Positions 22,591 to 34,920 of a stretch of DNA of 64,000 nucleotides are shown here, one piece after another (the first letter of the stretch is position 1; every line of letters starts with the position of its first letter). Source of the DNA: Mansonella perstans (lineage: Eukaryota > Nematoda > Chromadorea > Rhabditida > Onchocercidae); NCBI GenBank assembly GCA_037074765.1, contig JBAMDO010000031.1:248001-312000 (forward strand), given 5' to 3'. The notes below the pieces were generated by a model that worked only from the letters and a program-made list of their open reading frames with translations, was not told where the DNA came from and made no database searches. The translations under genes and the position numbers were made by a program.

Positions 22591-24652
22591 TTACACGTTA
22601 CGGTCTAGTTGATTTTCTGGAAAATTTGAATAATACATTGATAAATATACCTGCAAATGACTGGCGAGAAATGCAGCTTGTGCAGCAATTGACAAAACAA
22701 TACAGAACGTCGGGCCGAAAATCATGGCAAGAAAAATAGCCGCGGCGGCACCTATACCTGTACCTGCGACTAGCAAGTTTTTTCGTTGCGAAAATATGAT
22801 TGCTGGCGAAAGTTCTGGATCTACCTGCCAAGAAAACAACGTGACGTAAATTCCTACGTAAATTCATAGGTAATCTTATTTCACATTAATTTACATTCGT
22901 TTTTTATTGTGCATGTTTTCGATTAATTCACATTTCGGAAAATTATCAAACAATTCAAAATTTGAGATTTGGAATTTGTCAGATTTACCGTTAGCGCTAG
23001 GATGAGTGGCTGAATAAAAGTAACTGATGGAAGGGTTGAAATCAATCGATAGTCCATCATGTGCCCCAAATATGAGCCCAATGCAAGGCCTAGTCCGAAC
23101 AAGTTGACACGTCTTTCAGTTTCGTCCAATGCTTCAGGATAAAACCGTTGTTAACAGGAAGTTTATTGGTATTAAGTATGTGAAGTTTGGTTTTCAATCT
23201 TTTTCCAATCATTCAGTGCAACCTATTCATTTTTTGAATCTAATTTAAATGCTTCCATTTTACTTTTTTATTTTTTTTTGGATTCAGTTAAATATTTGCT
23301 TTTTTAAAATTGCACGTTTAATTCTGAGTTTGAATTCCGAAAAATTACCTGCGTTTTTTCTAAATGAAAGATAAACGTGATATGGCAACAAGATTACCAG
23401 CAGTAGCTCCCACCACCAGTCAAATATTTTGCTATACAGCATTCCTAACAGAAGTGCACCGGAAATTTCTCCTGAAATTGTGATATCGTAGCCAGATTAA
23501 AATCTAGATATTCAAATCAGATAAAAAAAATCATTAAACACATTCTTACTTCCAGAATATTTAGTATTTTAATAAATACCTGCACTGATTCCAATTGAAA
23601 GGACAGAGCAGCTCAGGTACAGTTCCAACAAGCTGTTGCGGAAGTCCCTATCGCTTGCATCCAGTGGACTAAAATCCTGCACTGCAGTTTGTACCTGCAG
23701 AAACATTTGTAACTAATAGATTTTTAGTTGAAAAATTTTCTTAGACATCAACTCAAGACATTTTGAGAATTCTTGTAGAGTTTGCATATTTAAATTAAAT
23801 AGTATTTCAAAAAATTTTGGTTTAGTATTTCATTTTGAAGTAAACATAAAGCAATTTCAAAAAGTAGCTCTAAAAAATTATTGAAATTTAAATCTAAGAA
23901 GATAACTTTGGTTACTTGAATCATTTAAAAAAAACATACGTTCTCGGAAATGTCATAAATAATCGGTTCAACAAATTCGCGTAGCTTTTCTGTAGCTTGT
24001 ATTGTTTTCTGTCCCAGAGCAATTGTCCCATCATAAATCTAGGAATATTTTAAAACTCAGCTTCAGATTTTCCATGATATTTGAAAATTGAATTTTTGGC
24101 AAGTGAAATATAGTGCAGTGTACAAAAAAAACGTAAACATCCATTGGAAATGTTTGTACAGAAAAAAGTTGTCAATTAATTTCGATGTAAAGAAAGAAAA
24201 ATTTGATCCAAGAAAATAATAAATCATACAAATTAAAACACTTGTGAAACAAATGCTTCATTACACTAAAGAACAAATTAAACATTTCAAGAACCAAAAT
24301 GATGATACATTTATTTATTTGCAATTTTTAACCAAGACTGTGCGTCATTTAAATTGTGCAATTTAGTTGTCAGACCAAAAGTTACATGAAATGTTAGACC
24401 AAAAGTTACATGAAAGTGTGAATGTAGAATAAATATTGTAAACCATACTCATTTATCTACAACATAAGGAAACTATGATCTATTATCCTGAACACTTTTA
24501 CACCAACAGTTTCTATTAAACTGATCAATACTTCATTTTTCCGCAAAATCAATAATTTATTATTTTCCATATCAATTCACTCTTACCATTTCTATATTTG
24601 CATATACCATGGTGGAAGAATAAATCGTTATGAAAAGATTTCTCAATATCAT
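22591..24652 (-). CDS. Divergent Bax inhibitor-1 (TMBIM6)-like membrane protein
   Basis: Likely ER multi-pass protein of the BI-1 family, which modulates ER calcium and cell death. Joined exons give about 260 residues; human BI-1 has 237. The start at 24652 (MILRNLFITIYSS) is one base after a TATGTAG acceptor. The soluble N-part runs IYDGTIALGQKTIQATEKLR, then VQDFSPLDASDRDFRNSLLE, which lines up with the HITPSTQQHLKKVYASF region of BI-1. Hydrophobic segments follow: LYLSCSVLSIGISAGEI, WWELLLVILLPYHVYLSF, RVNLFGLGLALGSYLGHMMD, VTFIQPLILALT, NLLVAGTGIGAAAAIFLAMI and FCIVLSIAAQAAFLASHL. The loop ALDETERR mirrors HETEQKR of BI-1. The C-terminal FDTQ and LFLDF motifs of BI-1 are not seen. An upstream open exon (24892-24840, MEVAYRYAEQIETTVETMRR) does not join in frame. 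Confidence 0.55.
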
Positions 24653-25845
24653 CCTACATATAATTCAACAAAAAAAACCTTGTTCACAATTCACAAGGAA
24701 ACGACAATAACAATAACATTTCATGACAACAATTAAGTACAAAAACAGTATGTTACAATAAAACTATAGGAAATGTTTACAAGAAATTAATGTAATTTAT
24801 GAATTAATTTCAAAAAAAAAGAGGCATGAAAACCGCAAGACATCGGCGTCGCATTGTTTCAACAGTAGTTTCAATTTGTTCAGCATAACGATATGCCACT
24901 TCCATTCCTATCAAATAGTAAATTTTTTTTAATCGTTTCATTTTAAAATTTTCTTCATGCGATGATTTAAATATTGAAATGTAATTCATAAATTTGATCT
25001 AAACTAATCTAGAAATTCCAAAAGAAAATTCACTGTTAATTACATTACTTAATGTTAATTAGGAGTATTTTGAACTACAATGAAAGTAATATTTTGGTTG
25101 TAATAAATGAACAGATAATGTTATAAAATAAATTAAGCATAGATTGAATGAACCTTTTCAAAATGAAAAAATCTACCAGTTGATGTGAATTTACCGAACA
25201 ATGAATTGTAAATTCAAATATTTCTAATTTTTATTACATTTCGAACAGAGAATGATGTAATAATGCAAATATGACCTTGACATTTTTGAATAATTTCTTT
25301 CTTTTATCATTTATCGATTGATGAATGATAGCAATTAAAGGAAACTTTGCTGTAAGGACGATGAATGTTTTACTGATAAAACCTGTTATCATTTTAAACA
25401 TAAAGATAATAAAAATTTGTTCATCGTATTACAGTTTAGTAAATTTGAACTTTTTTTTTACAATTTCACTGATTTATTTTAATAGTAAAATTGTTTGAAA
25501 AGAATTTTTCCACAACAGAATGCAGTTATTTCGTTAGAATTCAATAAAATATTATGTTCCTCGTATAATATACGAATGAATGAATGGCAGATGAAGTATT
25601 GTTATTGCTCAGGTATATATACTAGCCTGTAATCAATGTGGAGATAACAAAGAGAGCCGCCCATTCTGCCCTTTTAATTGAGGTCCATATATTACCTGTA
25701 ATCAATGCCGTAATACAAAAAAAACCCCGCTCGTTCAGTCTTTTAAATTAATTGATTTTTTCTTCCATTCTACAATAGTTCGTCAGTTAATCCATTCTCT
25801 TTTTTTATTTCACAAATGCGCCTTTTTTTTTTTACGTTTATTAAG

Positions 25846-26060
25846 TACGACATAATAACAATAATAGTTGATATTAATAATAATAACAATAATAGTTGAT
25901 ATTAATTCTAGTAATAATAATTCTAATAATAACGATAATAATAATAATAATAATCAATATTAATAATAGTAATTAATATTAATAGTAATAATTAACATTA
26001 ATAATAATAATTAATATTAATAATAATAATAATAATGACAATAATAATAGTAATGATAGT
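25846..26060. repeat. (AAT)n / AATAATATT simple repeat
   Basis: About 215 bp of interrupted AAT trinucleotides with TAATATTAAT interruptions, some of which are small palindromes. Confidence 0.9.
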
Positions 26061-26806
26061 ATTTGGTGCAAGGAAATATCATTCTTTTAGTTTAGATTAA
26101 TTGCATGGATGAATTGCTCAGTTACAAATTAAATAAAAATTGTATTAGTTAAATTATATAATAATGGCAATAAATAATAATAATAATTTGAAAAAATAGT
26201 AATAATTTGAAATATAATATAATAATTTTGAAAATTATCTAAATTAAAAGACGATAGTTTTGTAACAAATTTCATACTGTTTAATTTCCTATAACATTTA
26301 TTGAATCAATGATAGAAGTTGATAGCTTTAAAGATTCAAATGAATGATAATAGTATCAAAGTGATATGAAGATAAACCATATGAATGATAATAGTATCAT
26401 AGTGATGTAATTGAGGAAAAGAAAAATATTTTTTTAGCAAACCTGTTTATTGTTTGTTTATATTTGATCATAGCATTTTTTCCTCGTTTTGTTGATGTTT
26501 CCTCTAAATAATAATGAAATGTGATTCAACAGCTTCACGGAATGTAAGTCATTATTCATTTCCTGCATAGATTGCACCATTGAAATAATTCTACGGGATG
26601 AAATCACTTCCTGCATAAATTGCACTGTTGAAATATTTTACTTGTTACTCATGCTTGCATTAATTTCTGTCTGTGATATTTTCCATTATTTACATTCGTA
26701 AATATTTTTCTAATTTCTATGCATGCAGGAATATTCAATCTAGGTTTTTTGACTTCTGATAAAAGCAATGAATTCCAAAAAGCAAAGCGCAACATTAACT
26801 ATTGGT

Positions 26807-26810
<4 letters not shown>

Positions 26811-26840
<30 letters not shown>
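26811..26840. repeat. Poly(T), 30 bases
   Basis: Thirty uninterrupted T residues 17 bases before the UMP synthase ATG at 26858. Could be a poly(A) tail of an insertion on the minus strand or a slippage product. Confidence 0.95.
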
Positions 26841-26841
<1 letters not shown>

Positions 26842-26857
26842 AAATCGATTTTGCTTC

Positions 26858-29800
26858 ATGAAAGCGTCTATCAGAAGCAAAATATCAGGTACTGACGGAA
26901 TGACGAACGATTGGTTACTGTTGAAAGAGTTGAAAGGTGCAGGAGTATTCAAACTAGGCACTTTTGTATTGCAAAGTGGCCAAAATACGCCGATCTACGT
27001 GGATCTACGTTTACTTTTCACGTCACCCAGAGTGTTTGTGAGTTTTTCTTTAATTTTTTGCTCTTTTCTACATTATAGGTTTACTCTTTAACATAGTTTA
27101 AACTAGTCATTATCATCATTTCAATGTGTAATTTTTGATTGCTGGAAAAGAAACTTATCCACTACAATCATATCAAGTTGCTTGCTTCACTTCATAGGAA
27201 AAACAGATTCACGTATTAAGTGCAGATTAATGAACAACTGTAAGTTAAGTAGTTAACATAAATGTTGAATTTCAATTACTTTGAAAAAGTGATACATCCG
27301 AATTCTCTGGAATTTAAAACATCAAGACTTGTAAAAATTCAACGAAAATTGCTTGAATTTTAGAGCCTAACAGCTGATTGTGCATGCAATTTGATGAAAG
27401 AGAAGAATTTGAAATTCGATTATATCGTCGGTGTACCATATGCAGCAATACCACTTTCGACGGTATGTTCTATTGGAAAAATATCTTTCTATCAATTTCT
27501 ATTATGTCCGTATCGGATATAACAATTGATGTGATGACGAATGAATTTCTTTCACTATCATACTTTTTAAATGTATAACGCTGTTATTTTCATTAGATTA
27601 TTGCTGATCGATTGGAAAAACCAATGTTGTTGAGGCGTAAGGAAGTAAAATCGTATGGGACAAAAATAAAATTAGAGGGCAACTATCAAATTGGGAAACG
27701 AGCTGTGATCATTGAAGATGTTGTAACTTCAGGTCATCTTTCATGTTCATTTATTTCAGAAATTTAAGAAAAAAAAAGTATTGATATTCATTAGCTAATT
27801 TTGATTAACTTAAACAATAATGAGTGGAAGAAGTAGAAAAAAAAAATGTTTTTTAAAATTATAAATCTTATTTATTTCAGGTAAAAGTATTTTGGAAACT
27901 GTTGTTACATTACGTAATGAAGGTTTGATCTGTGAAGATGCTATATGTGTATTTGATCGTGAACAAGGTGGTCCACAAAATTTGCGGGATGAAGGAATTA
28001 CTCTACATAGGTTATCATTTGAAATTTTGAAGAATGCAATTACATCTTCATTTAACTTTAAATTTTTAATACAGTTTCATCTTTCGTCCTCTTCTTCTTA
28101 GACACAATAAATTGACCATTTGTAATATTTCCATTAAGTAACATTCAGTGAATTGATTTTCTACAATTGCAGCTTATTGGGAATGAACAAAGCGCTTGAT
28201 TTTTTAATCGATATCGGCACCATTACTAAAAAAATTAAAGAAGATATACTATATCAATTAACACTTCCTCCACCACCAACCACTGGGAAAGTGTATCATA
28301 CCATTGATTGGTCATTAATATCGCGAAGAAACTCTACACCAAATCCTTTCAATAAAAGATTATTAGAAATAATGAATAAGGTTAGTACTTTTTTAGTAAG
28401 CTCATTTTTTTAAATTTTGAATTTCAACAAATAATATTGAAAATTAGCTGGTTAGTTGTTTACGAAGATTATATTTGATATTTTTAAAAATGCAGCTCTT
28501 TTCGGATGCTTTTCAACATTAATAAATATGCAAGAAAATATTTCCTTTTACGAAATGGTGGTAGAGAAGGTGGAAGATCCACTTGATTAGGATTTCCAGG
28601 AAGAATTTATATCGATGCATCTTTGGAAGTAGATCTTTATTTCCAGAAAAAAACATGCTTGTGCATAGCAATTGACAACACTAAATGTGAGGAGATCATG
28701 CAAATTGTTGCAATGACTGCCGGTTATATCTGCGCCGTGAAGTTACATGCTGATGTAATTGAGGATTTCAATGATGCTTTCGTGCGTGAACTTACATCAT
28801 TGGCTGATAATCTTGATTTCATCATTTTTGAAGATAGGTTTGATAATGTTCTTAATTTTTTATAATAAAATTATTGGAACATAATAAATATACACTTAGA
28901 AGACATTTTGCTCCATTATTAGCATCGTAAATGTTGCAATATAAGAATAAATTTATGAATAAAGTTTTAAGATGTTTGTTTATATTTAATTGATAACAGA
29001 GATGTATTTAACTGATCAAATTTTCTTGTTTTTAGAAAGTTTGCTGATACTGGCTACACGACAAGTTTGCAGCTTACAAAAGGACCGTTCAAAATAGCAT
29101 CTTGGGCACAAATTGTCTCTGTGCATGCTCTTTCTGGAGAATCCGTTTTAGATGTCATCAGAAAAGTTTGCATTTATTGCATTTTACTAAAAAGCAATAT
29201 TTGTGTGGTTTATTTTTAAAAATGGGAACATTCCTAGTTTAATATTCGAAAAAAGTCTTGTCTCTTTTATCTAAGCCAAAGCTAAACTTCTTTCTCATCC
29301 TAATATCACGTTCAGAATTCAGACATAATTCATTTTTTACTATCCACTTAGCGTCATCGTGGTAGCATGAATAGTTTTGTAATCAAATTTTTTTGACAGT
29401 ATGTGCGTATTTACTTAATGCGTATTTCTGTTTTACGTATTTAAGCTAAATTTAATAGCTTTTTTACCTCTGAGATATTGTAGAATTAGTTAAACTTTAG
29501 TATAAAATCACTTTCTTCAGATCGTTAATCAACCCAAGACAAGACTTGCTGGTTGTTTGTTGGTTGTGGAAATGAGTTCTAAAACTCTCATTAATTCGAA
29601 ACAGTATTTGAACGGTAGGCAATTAACATAATAACTGTAGTCGGAAAAATGAAGTTATTCGATCATTTTCGCCCTTAGCGAAATATGCCTGCTTATTTGG
29701 GTAGTGTGCTTGAAGCACTATAAAATAGACAGCACCTTTGTTAAAAGAATTTACTTTTTGTAAAATCTGTAATGAATAAAATAATGATATATTTAAAATA

Positions 29801-30461
29801 ATATTGTTTTATAACTATTATGAAAAATTGCTACTCCATTGTAATAGAATCGTCTTTGTAATAGATTGGCTAAAGTGAGTTGTAGAATTCCAATTTGTAT
29901 CAAAATTTCAAAAAATTTATTTGTTTTTCAGATGCATTGGAGTTAGCAAAAAATAATCGTGATATTGTTAGCGGGTTCATTTGTCAAAAACGTTGCGCCA
30001 ATATACCTGATTTTCTCTACTGGACTGCAGGTATTGAATAAGAACTATTTTTATCGTAGCCACTTTTGGATTACGTTTATTAAGGCCCGTTTGTGCTTGT
30101 TCCTTTGTTTATTAAATATTTAGTTAAAAAATGAGCCTGTTCAAATTGTTTTTAAGCATAAAAATATATGGATAAAAGAAAGAACTTTAACTTCTGATTA
30201 AAAAACTTTTTTTAAAAATATTTGTTGGTGAAAATTATAACGTCTGATAAAGTAAATGCTGTTACAGGTGTTCATATGGACGCAATGAACGATGGAATTG
30301 GTCAGAACTGGCGTACAATCGCGAATGCAATAACTGTAGATGGAAACGATATAGTAATAGTGGGACGAGCAATTACTCGTGCATCTGATATCAATACTCA
30401 AATCCGTCGATATCGTGATGCTTCATGGGAATCATATATTAACAGACAGCAGAATCATTGA
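26858..30461 (+). CDS. umps: Bifunctional UMP synthase (orotate phosphoribosyltransferase + OMP decarboxylase)
   Basis: Carries out the last two steps of de novo UMP synthesis: orotate plus PRPP to OMP, then decarboxylation. The N-terminal OPRT half shows [52 protein letters not shown] and the PRPP-binding [13 protein letters not shown] (split by an intron at about 27733-27880). The linker has a PPPPTTGK stretch. The C-terminal ODC half shows [13 protein letters not shown], the catalytic Lys in [12 protein letters not shown], and the Asp-Lys-Asp triad in IFEDRKFADTG (the family more often has FADIG). Then come [28 protein letters not shown] and a final [17 protein letters not shown]. The last residues are INRQQNH. 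About 480-490 residues, close to the human 480. The start at 26858 gives [18 protein letters not shown]. The ATG at 26900, just after ATATCAG, is an equally good start if trans-splicing uses that site. Confidence 0.93.
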
Positions 30462-31659
30462 AAAAAATTTTGCGAATATTTTGCACTATTCTATGATTTA
30501 TTAAATAGGAACAACAATTAGTTTAGTTAAAGAAGCAGAAATATGTATTGGAGCGAATAAAAAGTGCAAAGAATATTTTTAAAACAGTTGTCTCTGTAAT
30601 TATACAAAGGAAGTGTTTTTATGAGCTAATGAATTATCGTACGATATTACGAACTTTCTGAATATTTTGTTTTATGTAAAACTTGTTTATTTTTCTGTTA
30701 GATTAGAAATTTTCGATCAAATCCAGCATTTTTTTGAGCAATGAAATTGAATTCAGGCTTACGTACTTTGCAGCTGGATTGTTGTTGCATCTTTTACTCT
30801 TCTACATATCATATATTCTTTCTTATCAAGCATTTGTGGCTATTTCATTTGTTTGACTACATTAGTTGTCCAATGTCCAAAACATATTTTTTAAATCTAG
30901 CAAAGTATTTCATAAAGATTCTAAATGCTTGCAGTGACATTTTTGTTTTACCTCACACTTTTATATCATAGGATAATTTGCAGATGCAGAATTAATTCAA
31001 GATTTCTGCCATTCTGACAAGATCTGAATATTTTTCTTTGATTAGTGTTATCTAGTCCAAAAAAAAAAAGCACTACTCAGGTGAGATAGAGCAATTAAAT
31101 AATTCGAAGTGGACAAAGTAAAATTGTGCCTATTGAGGATGTGGTATTCTATATATGTGAAATTAAGTTTTTAACTAACTAGTATAGTTGGATATAGTTG
31201 GATTCTGCTCAGATTCACACTTTTTTGCGAACAAATGGATAATTTTGGTTTATAAAAAGATTTATAAACAGGTTGGTATCGTCTTTATAGATAGCGAGAC
31301 TTATTGGTTATTTTTTTCAGTAGTATAGTTTGAAAGTTTTCCTCTCAGCTGTATCATTGTTTAAGTTAAATTTTTCATGATAATTTTATTTTACAGTACT
31401 TTTTAAAGTATATGTATTCATACTATGTAAAGCGGTCAAACAAAAGTGAAAATGAAAGGACGTTTATTATTTGTTTAATTTTTATTTTCAGGTTTTTCGA
31501 AAAAATTACACAACCGATCACTTTAATTTGTGTATCAGTGAATGTAAATTCTTGAATAAAAGACTGCCGATTTTAACAAAACTCATTGTTAGCAGTTAAG
31601 GTCATTGCTATATCGGTCACTTTTCGTGCTGCTCATTAATGGATTAATGAAAATTGGTT
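30462..31659. other. Intergenic region after umps
   Basis: 1.2 kb, AT-rich. An AATAAA (30557) lies about 100 bases after the umps stop, in AGCGAATAAAAAG. No coding frame was supported. Confidence 0.5.
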
Positions 31660-32060
31660 ATGCGTGGACTAATGAATTTTGCTAATGAATCTAGCGCTAT
31701 TGAGGAAGCTTCAGATCAGGAAATAATAAGCGTAACAGGAACTGTTATCAGTAGTGAGCTAAATCCTAGCTTGGTAAATTTCAACTGAAATATGAAATAA
31801 GTTTCCTGTTTCACGGAAAAAAATAAAAATTTTTTGAAAAATGAAATAATTATTAAAAAAGATTGCGTAATTCTTCCAGTCAACATAATCATGTGACAGT
31901 GTTTCAATGAAAAATTAAAAAAGAAGGCGGCATTTTGATGATTGCATATGATTACTTACATCAAAAAAGCCGTGTTATATTGCGGAACATTTTTTTTGCA
32001 GAGAGATAAAAGCAAAGAGGAATTGCAGAAAGAATCATTTACAAGCCTAGGTATATTGAG
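31660..32060 (+). other. Possible 5' exons upstream of the ABHD17-like gene
   Basis: An open stretch with an ATG at 31660 (MRGLMNFANESSAIEEASDQ and on to LNPSL) ends at a GTAAAT donor at 31773. It joins in phase to a second piece after TTTTTTGCAG at 31998 (RDKSKEELQKESFTSL), which ends at a GTATAT donor. The second donor leaves a phase that does not fit the next coding exon directly, so an unseen small exon or a separate transcript is needed. Confidence 0.3.
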
Positions 32061-32395
32061 GCTTTTTAAATCCACGTTATCTAAAACCTCAGCAATTCTT
32101 TTTTTCACTTACCTCATTTTAACCAAATATGAGAAAAAAATAAATCGATGCAATGAAAATTGTCGACTGAAAAAGATTTTGATTTTTCCTCGACGAAGAA
32201 AATTAGTAAGACTTTTTTTTCACTCTGTACTAAAATGTACGGTATTTTTTCTCCTATGGAAACTAATGAAAGCGAAAAGCAATCATAGCAAATTATAACT
32301 CTGTTTTAATGTCAGATTAAAATTTTAAGAATTTTAAAGAAGATAATAATAAAGACGAAAAATGCGTGCAGAATCACGACCACAATCTCGATCAC

Positions 32396-34920
32396 ATGAA
32401 ATCACAGTCAAAGAGTCATGAAAAATCAGAAAGGATTCCGCATAAAGCAAGAAAGCCTAATTGTTGTTGGTGCTGCAAATTTTGCATGCTACTTTTGAAG
32501 GTTCAATTTTATAATTCTTCTTGCAAAATCATTTACATACGACGACGTTTGTTTACATCATTAATTTCAATTAAATTATTTTCATTTCGCAGTGTACTGG
32601 TATAATTTGTTACGTGCTTTGTTGTCCACCAATACCAGAAATGATTACTCGGAAGTTAGCATTTCATCCATTAAAAAAAGGAAAAACATATGTCATATGC
32701 GGAAAAGATACGGATAATAATCTGGTACGAACCAATAATGCCAAAAAGGTAATTGTATTCAAATCGAAAGCATCGAAAAAAAACCACTGCTTTTGAAAAA
32801 TATATGAAAAATTAAAATATTTCTTAATCATAGCATAATGGAGTATTTTTCCAGAAGTTTTTAACTAGAACATTTCGAAATTTTTTCCAGGCATCTAAAT
32901 TGACATCGTTGAAGCTTGAAGTACATCATGTCGTTGAAGAGACACCCATTTCAGTAGAAAATGTTGCAACGTCAGTGATTAAAACAACTCGTGGCTCATA
33001 TCTACCAATTTTGAGGATTAGTCGTAGTTTTTCAAGTGACCAATCAATCAAAGATTTGGTAGGATGCTATGGCAGAATCTTTGAAATTTCTAAATCCTAT
33101 TGACTTAAAAAGACTTCTGAAACGGCTAAACTAACAGAAACTAGCACGAAAATTCTTCTTTACATGATTTTTGATGTTACTTTTTTTTTCCTTATTTTGC
33201 TTATGAACTAGTTGGATCAATGATCATCTGCCGTTCGTCCGTCCGCTAATATTAAATTAACAATGTTCATTCTAATTCAAACTTCAATCCCTTCATTCAG
33301 TCAAGACGAATTTCTAATGAAATTTTCGGCAAAAGTTTCCATTCTTTTTTTAAGCAGACATCTTTTAGGTTATACTATTTTCGCAACCAAACAGCTCTGA
33401 TTTGGGATGTTATTTTCAATCACATGGATTAACTTTTAGGTATGCAAATCTTCATTAATTAGAAGTTAGCATAGCAATTACGCTTTTGAAATATCCGCAT
33501 TCTTGAGTTGCAATAGGAAATCTAATATCTTGCTGATTCGAAATATAGTAACTCTATAAAATAGAATGCACATAATAATGGATTTGCAATTTTGGCCTAA
33601 TTTTGCAAGTTCCATGGAAGCTAATTAGCAGAAAATAAAATTAATGACAAAACACTGCCACATCGAATTTCATCTCCATGCTCATTACTCAACCATGTAA
33701 GAAAGTATTGTTGTGCTGAATATCCATGTCTGAAGAAGCTGAAGAAATTTTAATCACATTACAGGAAAATTTCTAAATTATTGAAAGCTGACTTGTATGC
33801 TTATGATTATTCCGGATACGGTATTAGTACTGGTAGCCCATCGGAAAAAAATATTTATGCTGATATTGAAGCTGCTTACAAATATATTTCTGAATCTCAA
33901 GGACCACATGTTCGAGTATGTCCTGAATTTATAGATAATCATCACTTATCAGTAGAGTTAGCAGATAGTGAAGCTTATCAGAATTCAATGGAAATTACGG
34001 AGTGAAAAAGTGCTAATATTATTTTCATCGATTAATGAAATGAAATAGTAGATAAATAGGCATAGCACGAATTAAAAACAGATAAAAAAGAAGTTGGAAA
34101 GATAAATGAAAATACTTTTAGGACTTCGTAATGAACTTATTTATAACCTGAAAAATATAGATGAATCAGCAAACTATTTTGAAATAATTATCTAAGAATT
34201 AATTGGTAAAAATAGGTAAATAAATTGTAGTCAAGGGTTAATGGGTAATCAGCTAAGTAGTTTCCAGATTGTATTACTTGGTTACAGCATTGGTACAGTA
34301 GCAACAATTTATATGGCTTCAAAGCATCCACCGAATCTTTGTGGAGTAGTACTTCTTGCGCCACTTGCATCTGCCCTTAGATTGTATATAAAAACTAATC
34401 GAAGTTGTTGCATGGATCGATTTTTAAGGTGTCTTTTCGATTTTCAACTAGAAAATTTGAAATTAGCATTATTAAGTTGTATAAGAATTTCAAAAGACTG
34501 TAAGAAGTTTTAGGTTCTATTTTCTTTTCAAATTAAATTTTATTTCGGAAGTTTCTACAAACTAGTTCTTTTTTTTGAACTAAATTTGATTTTAAATATT
34601 CATATTATATTATTAAAAAAAATATTCAAGTTTTTATTGTATTCATTGACTTATTCCATTTCAACTCATTTTATTTTATTATTTCAAGTTACGACAGAGC
34701 TCCGGAAATAAATGTTCCTGTATTAATTTGTCACGGTTGTATGGATAATGTTATACCGAAAAGTCATAGTGAAATACTGGTGGAACGATTCCCGCGTGCT
34801 GTAAAACCATTCTATGTAGAACACGCCAACCATTTGACCATATTTTCTAAGCGGAATCTCTCTGTATTCTTTCGAATTCATTATTTTTTATTCCATGAAA
34901 CTGATGCATTGGAAGTTTAG
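32396..34920 (+). CDS. ABHD17-like alpha/beta hydrolase (candidate protein depalmitoylase)
   Basis: ABHD17 proteins are membrane-bound serine hydrolases that remove palmitate from proteins such as Ras. Exons: to 32500, 32593-32748, 32891-33058, 33369-33439, 33765-33915, 34268-34428 and 34689-34920. A Cys-rich N-terminus (NCCWCCKFCMLLLK, then CTGIICYVLCCPP) resembles the palmitoylated ABHD17 start but has two Cys clusters. The core shows LKADLYAYDYSGYGISTGSP with SEKNIYADIEAAYKYI, the nucleophile elbow LLGYSIGTVATIY, the acid in VLICHGCMDNVIPK and the His in VEHANHLTIFS, so the Ser-Asp-His triad is present. The motif LLFSHGNAVDLG of the family is changed to VILFSQPNSSDLG. The first ATG in this frame is at 32396, but the frame is open back to about 32335 and the true start may lie in the upstream exons. 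Confidence 0.75.

Larger units (their letters stand above)
24653..26857. other. AT-rich intergenic region with simple repeats
   Basis: 2.2 kb without a supported gene. It contains a diverged 69-bp direct repeat (CCTGTAATCAATG... at 25626 and 25695), a long AAT array, a 54-bp direct duplication around ATGAATGATAATAGTATCA (26340 and 26391), a paired TTCCTGCATA.ATTGCAC.TTGAAATA phrase (26560 and 26609), and a 30-base T run at the right end. Confidence 0.6.

Noticed and set aside
24840..24892. Extra 5' exon for the BI-1-like gene (MEVAYRYAEQIETTVETMRR)
   Set aside because: Its only donor leaves a phase that does not fit the next exon, which has its own trans-splice-like acceptor and ATG.
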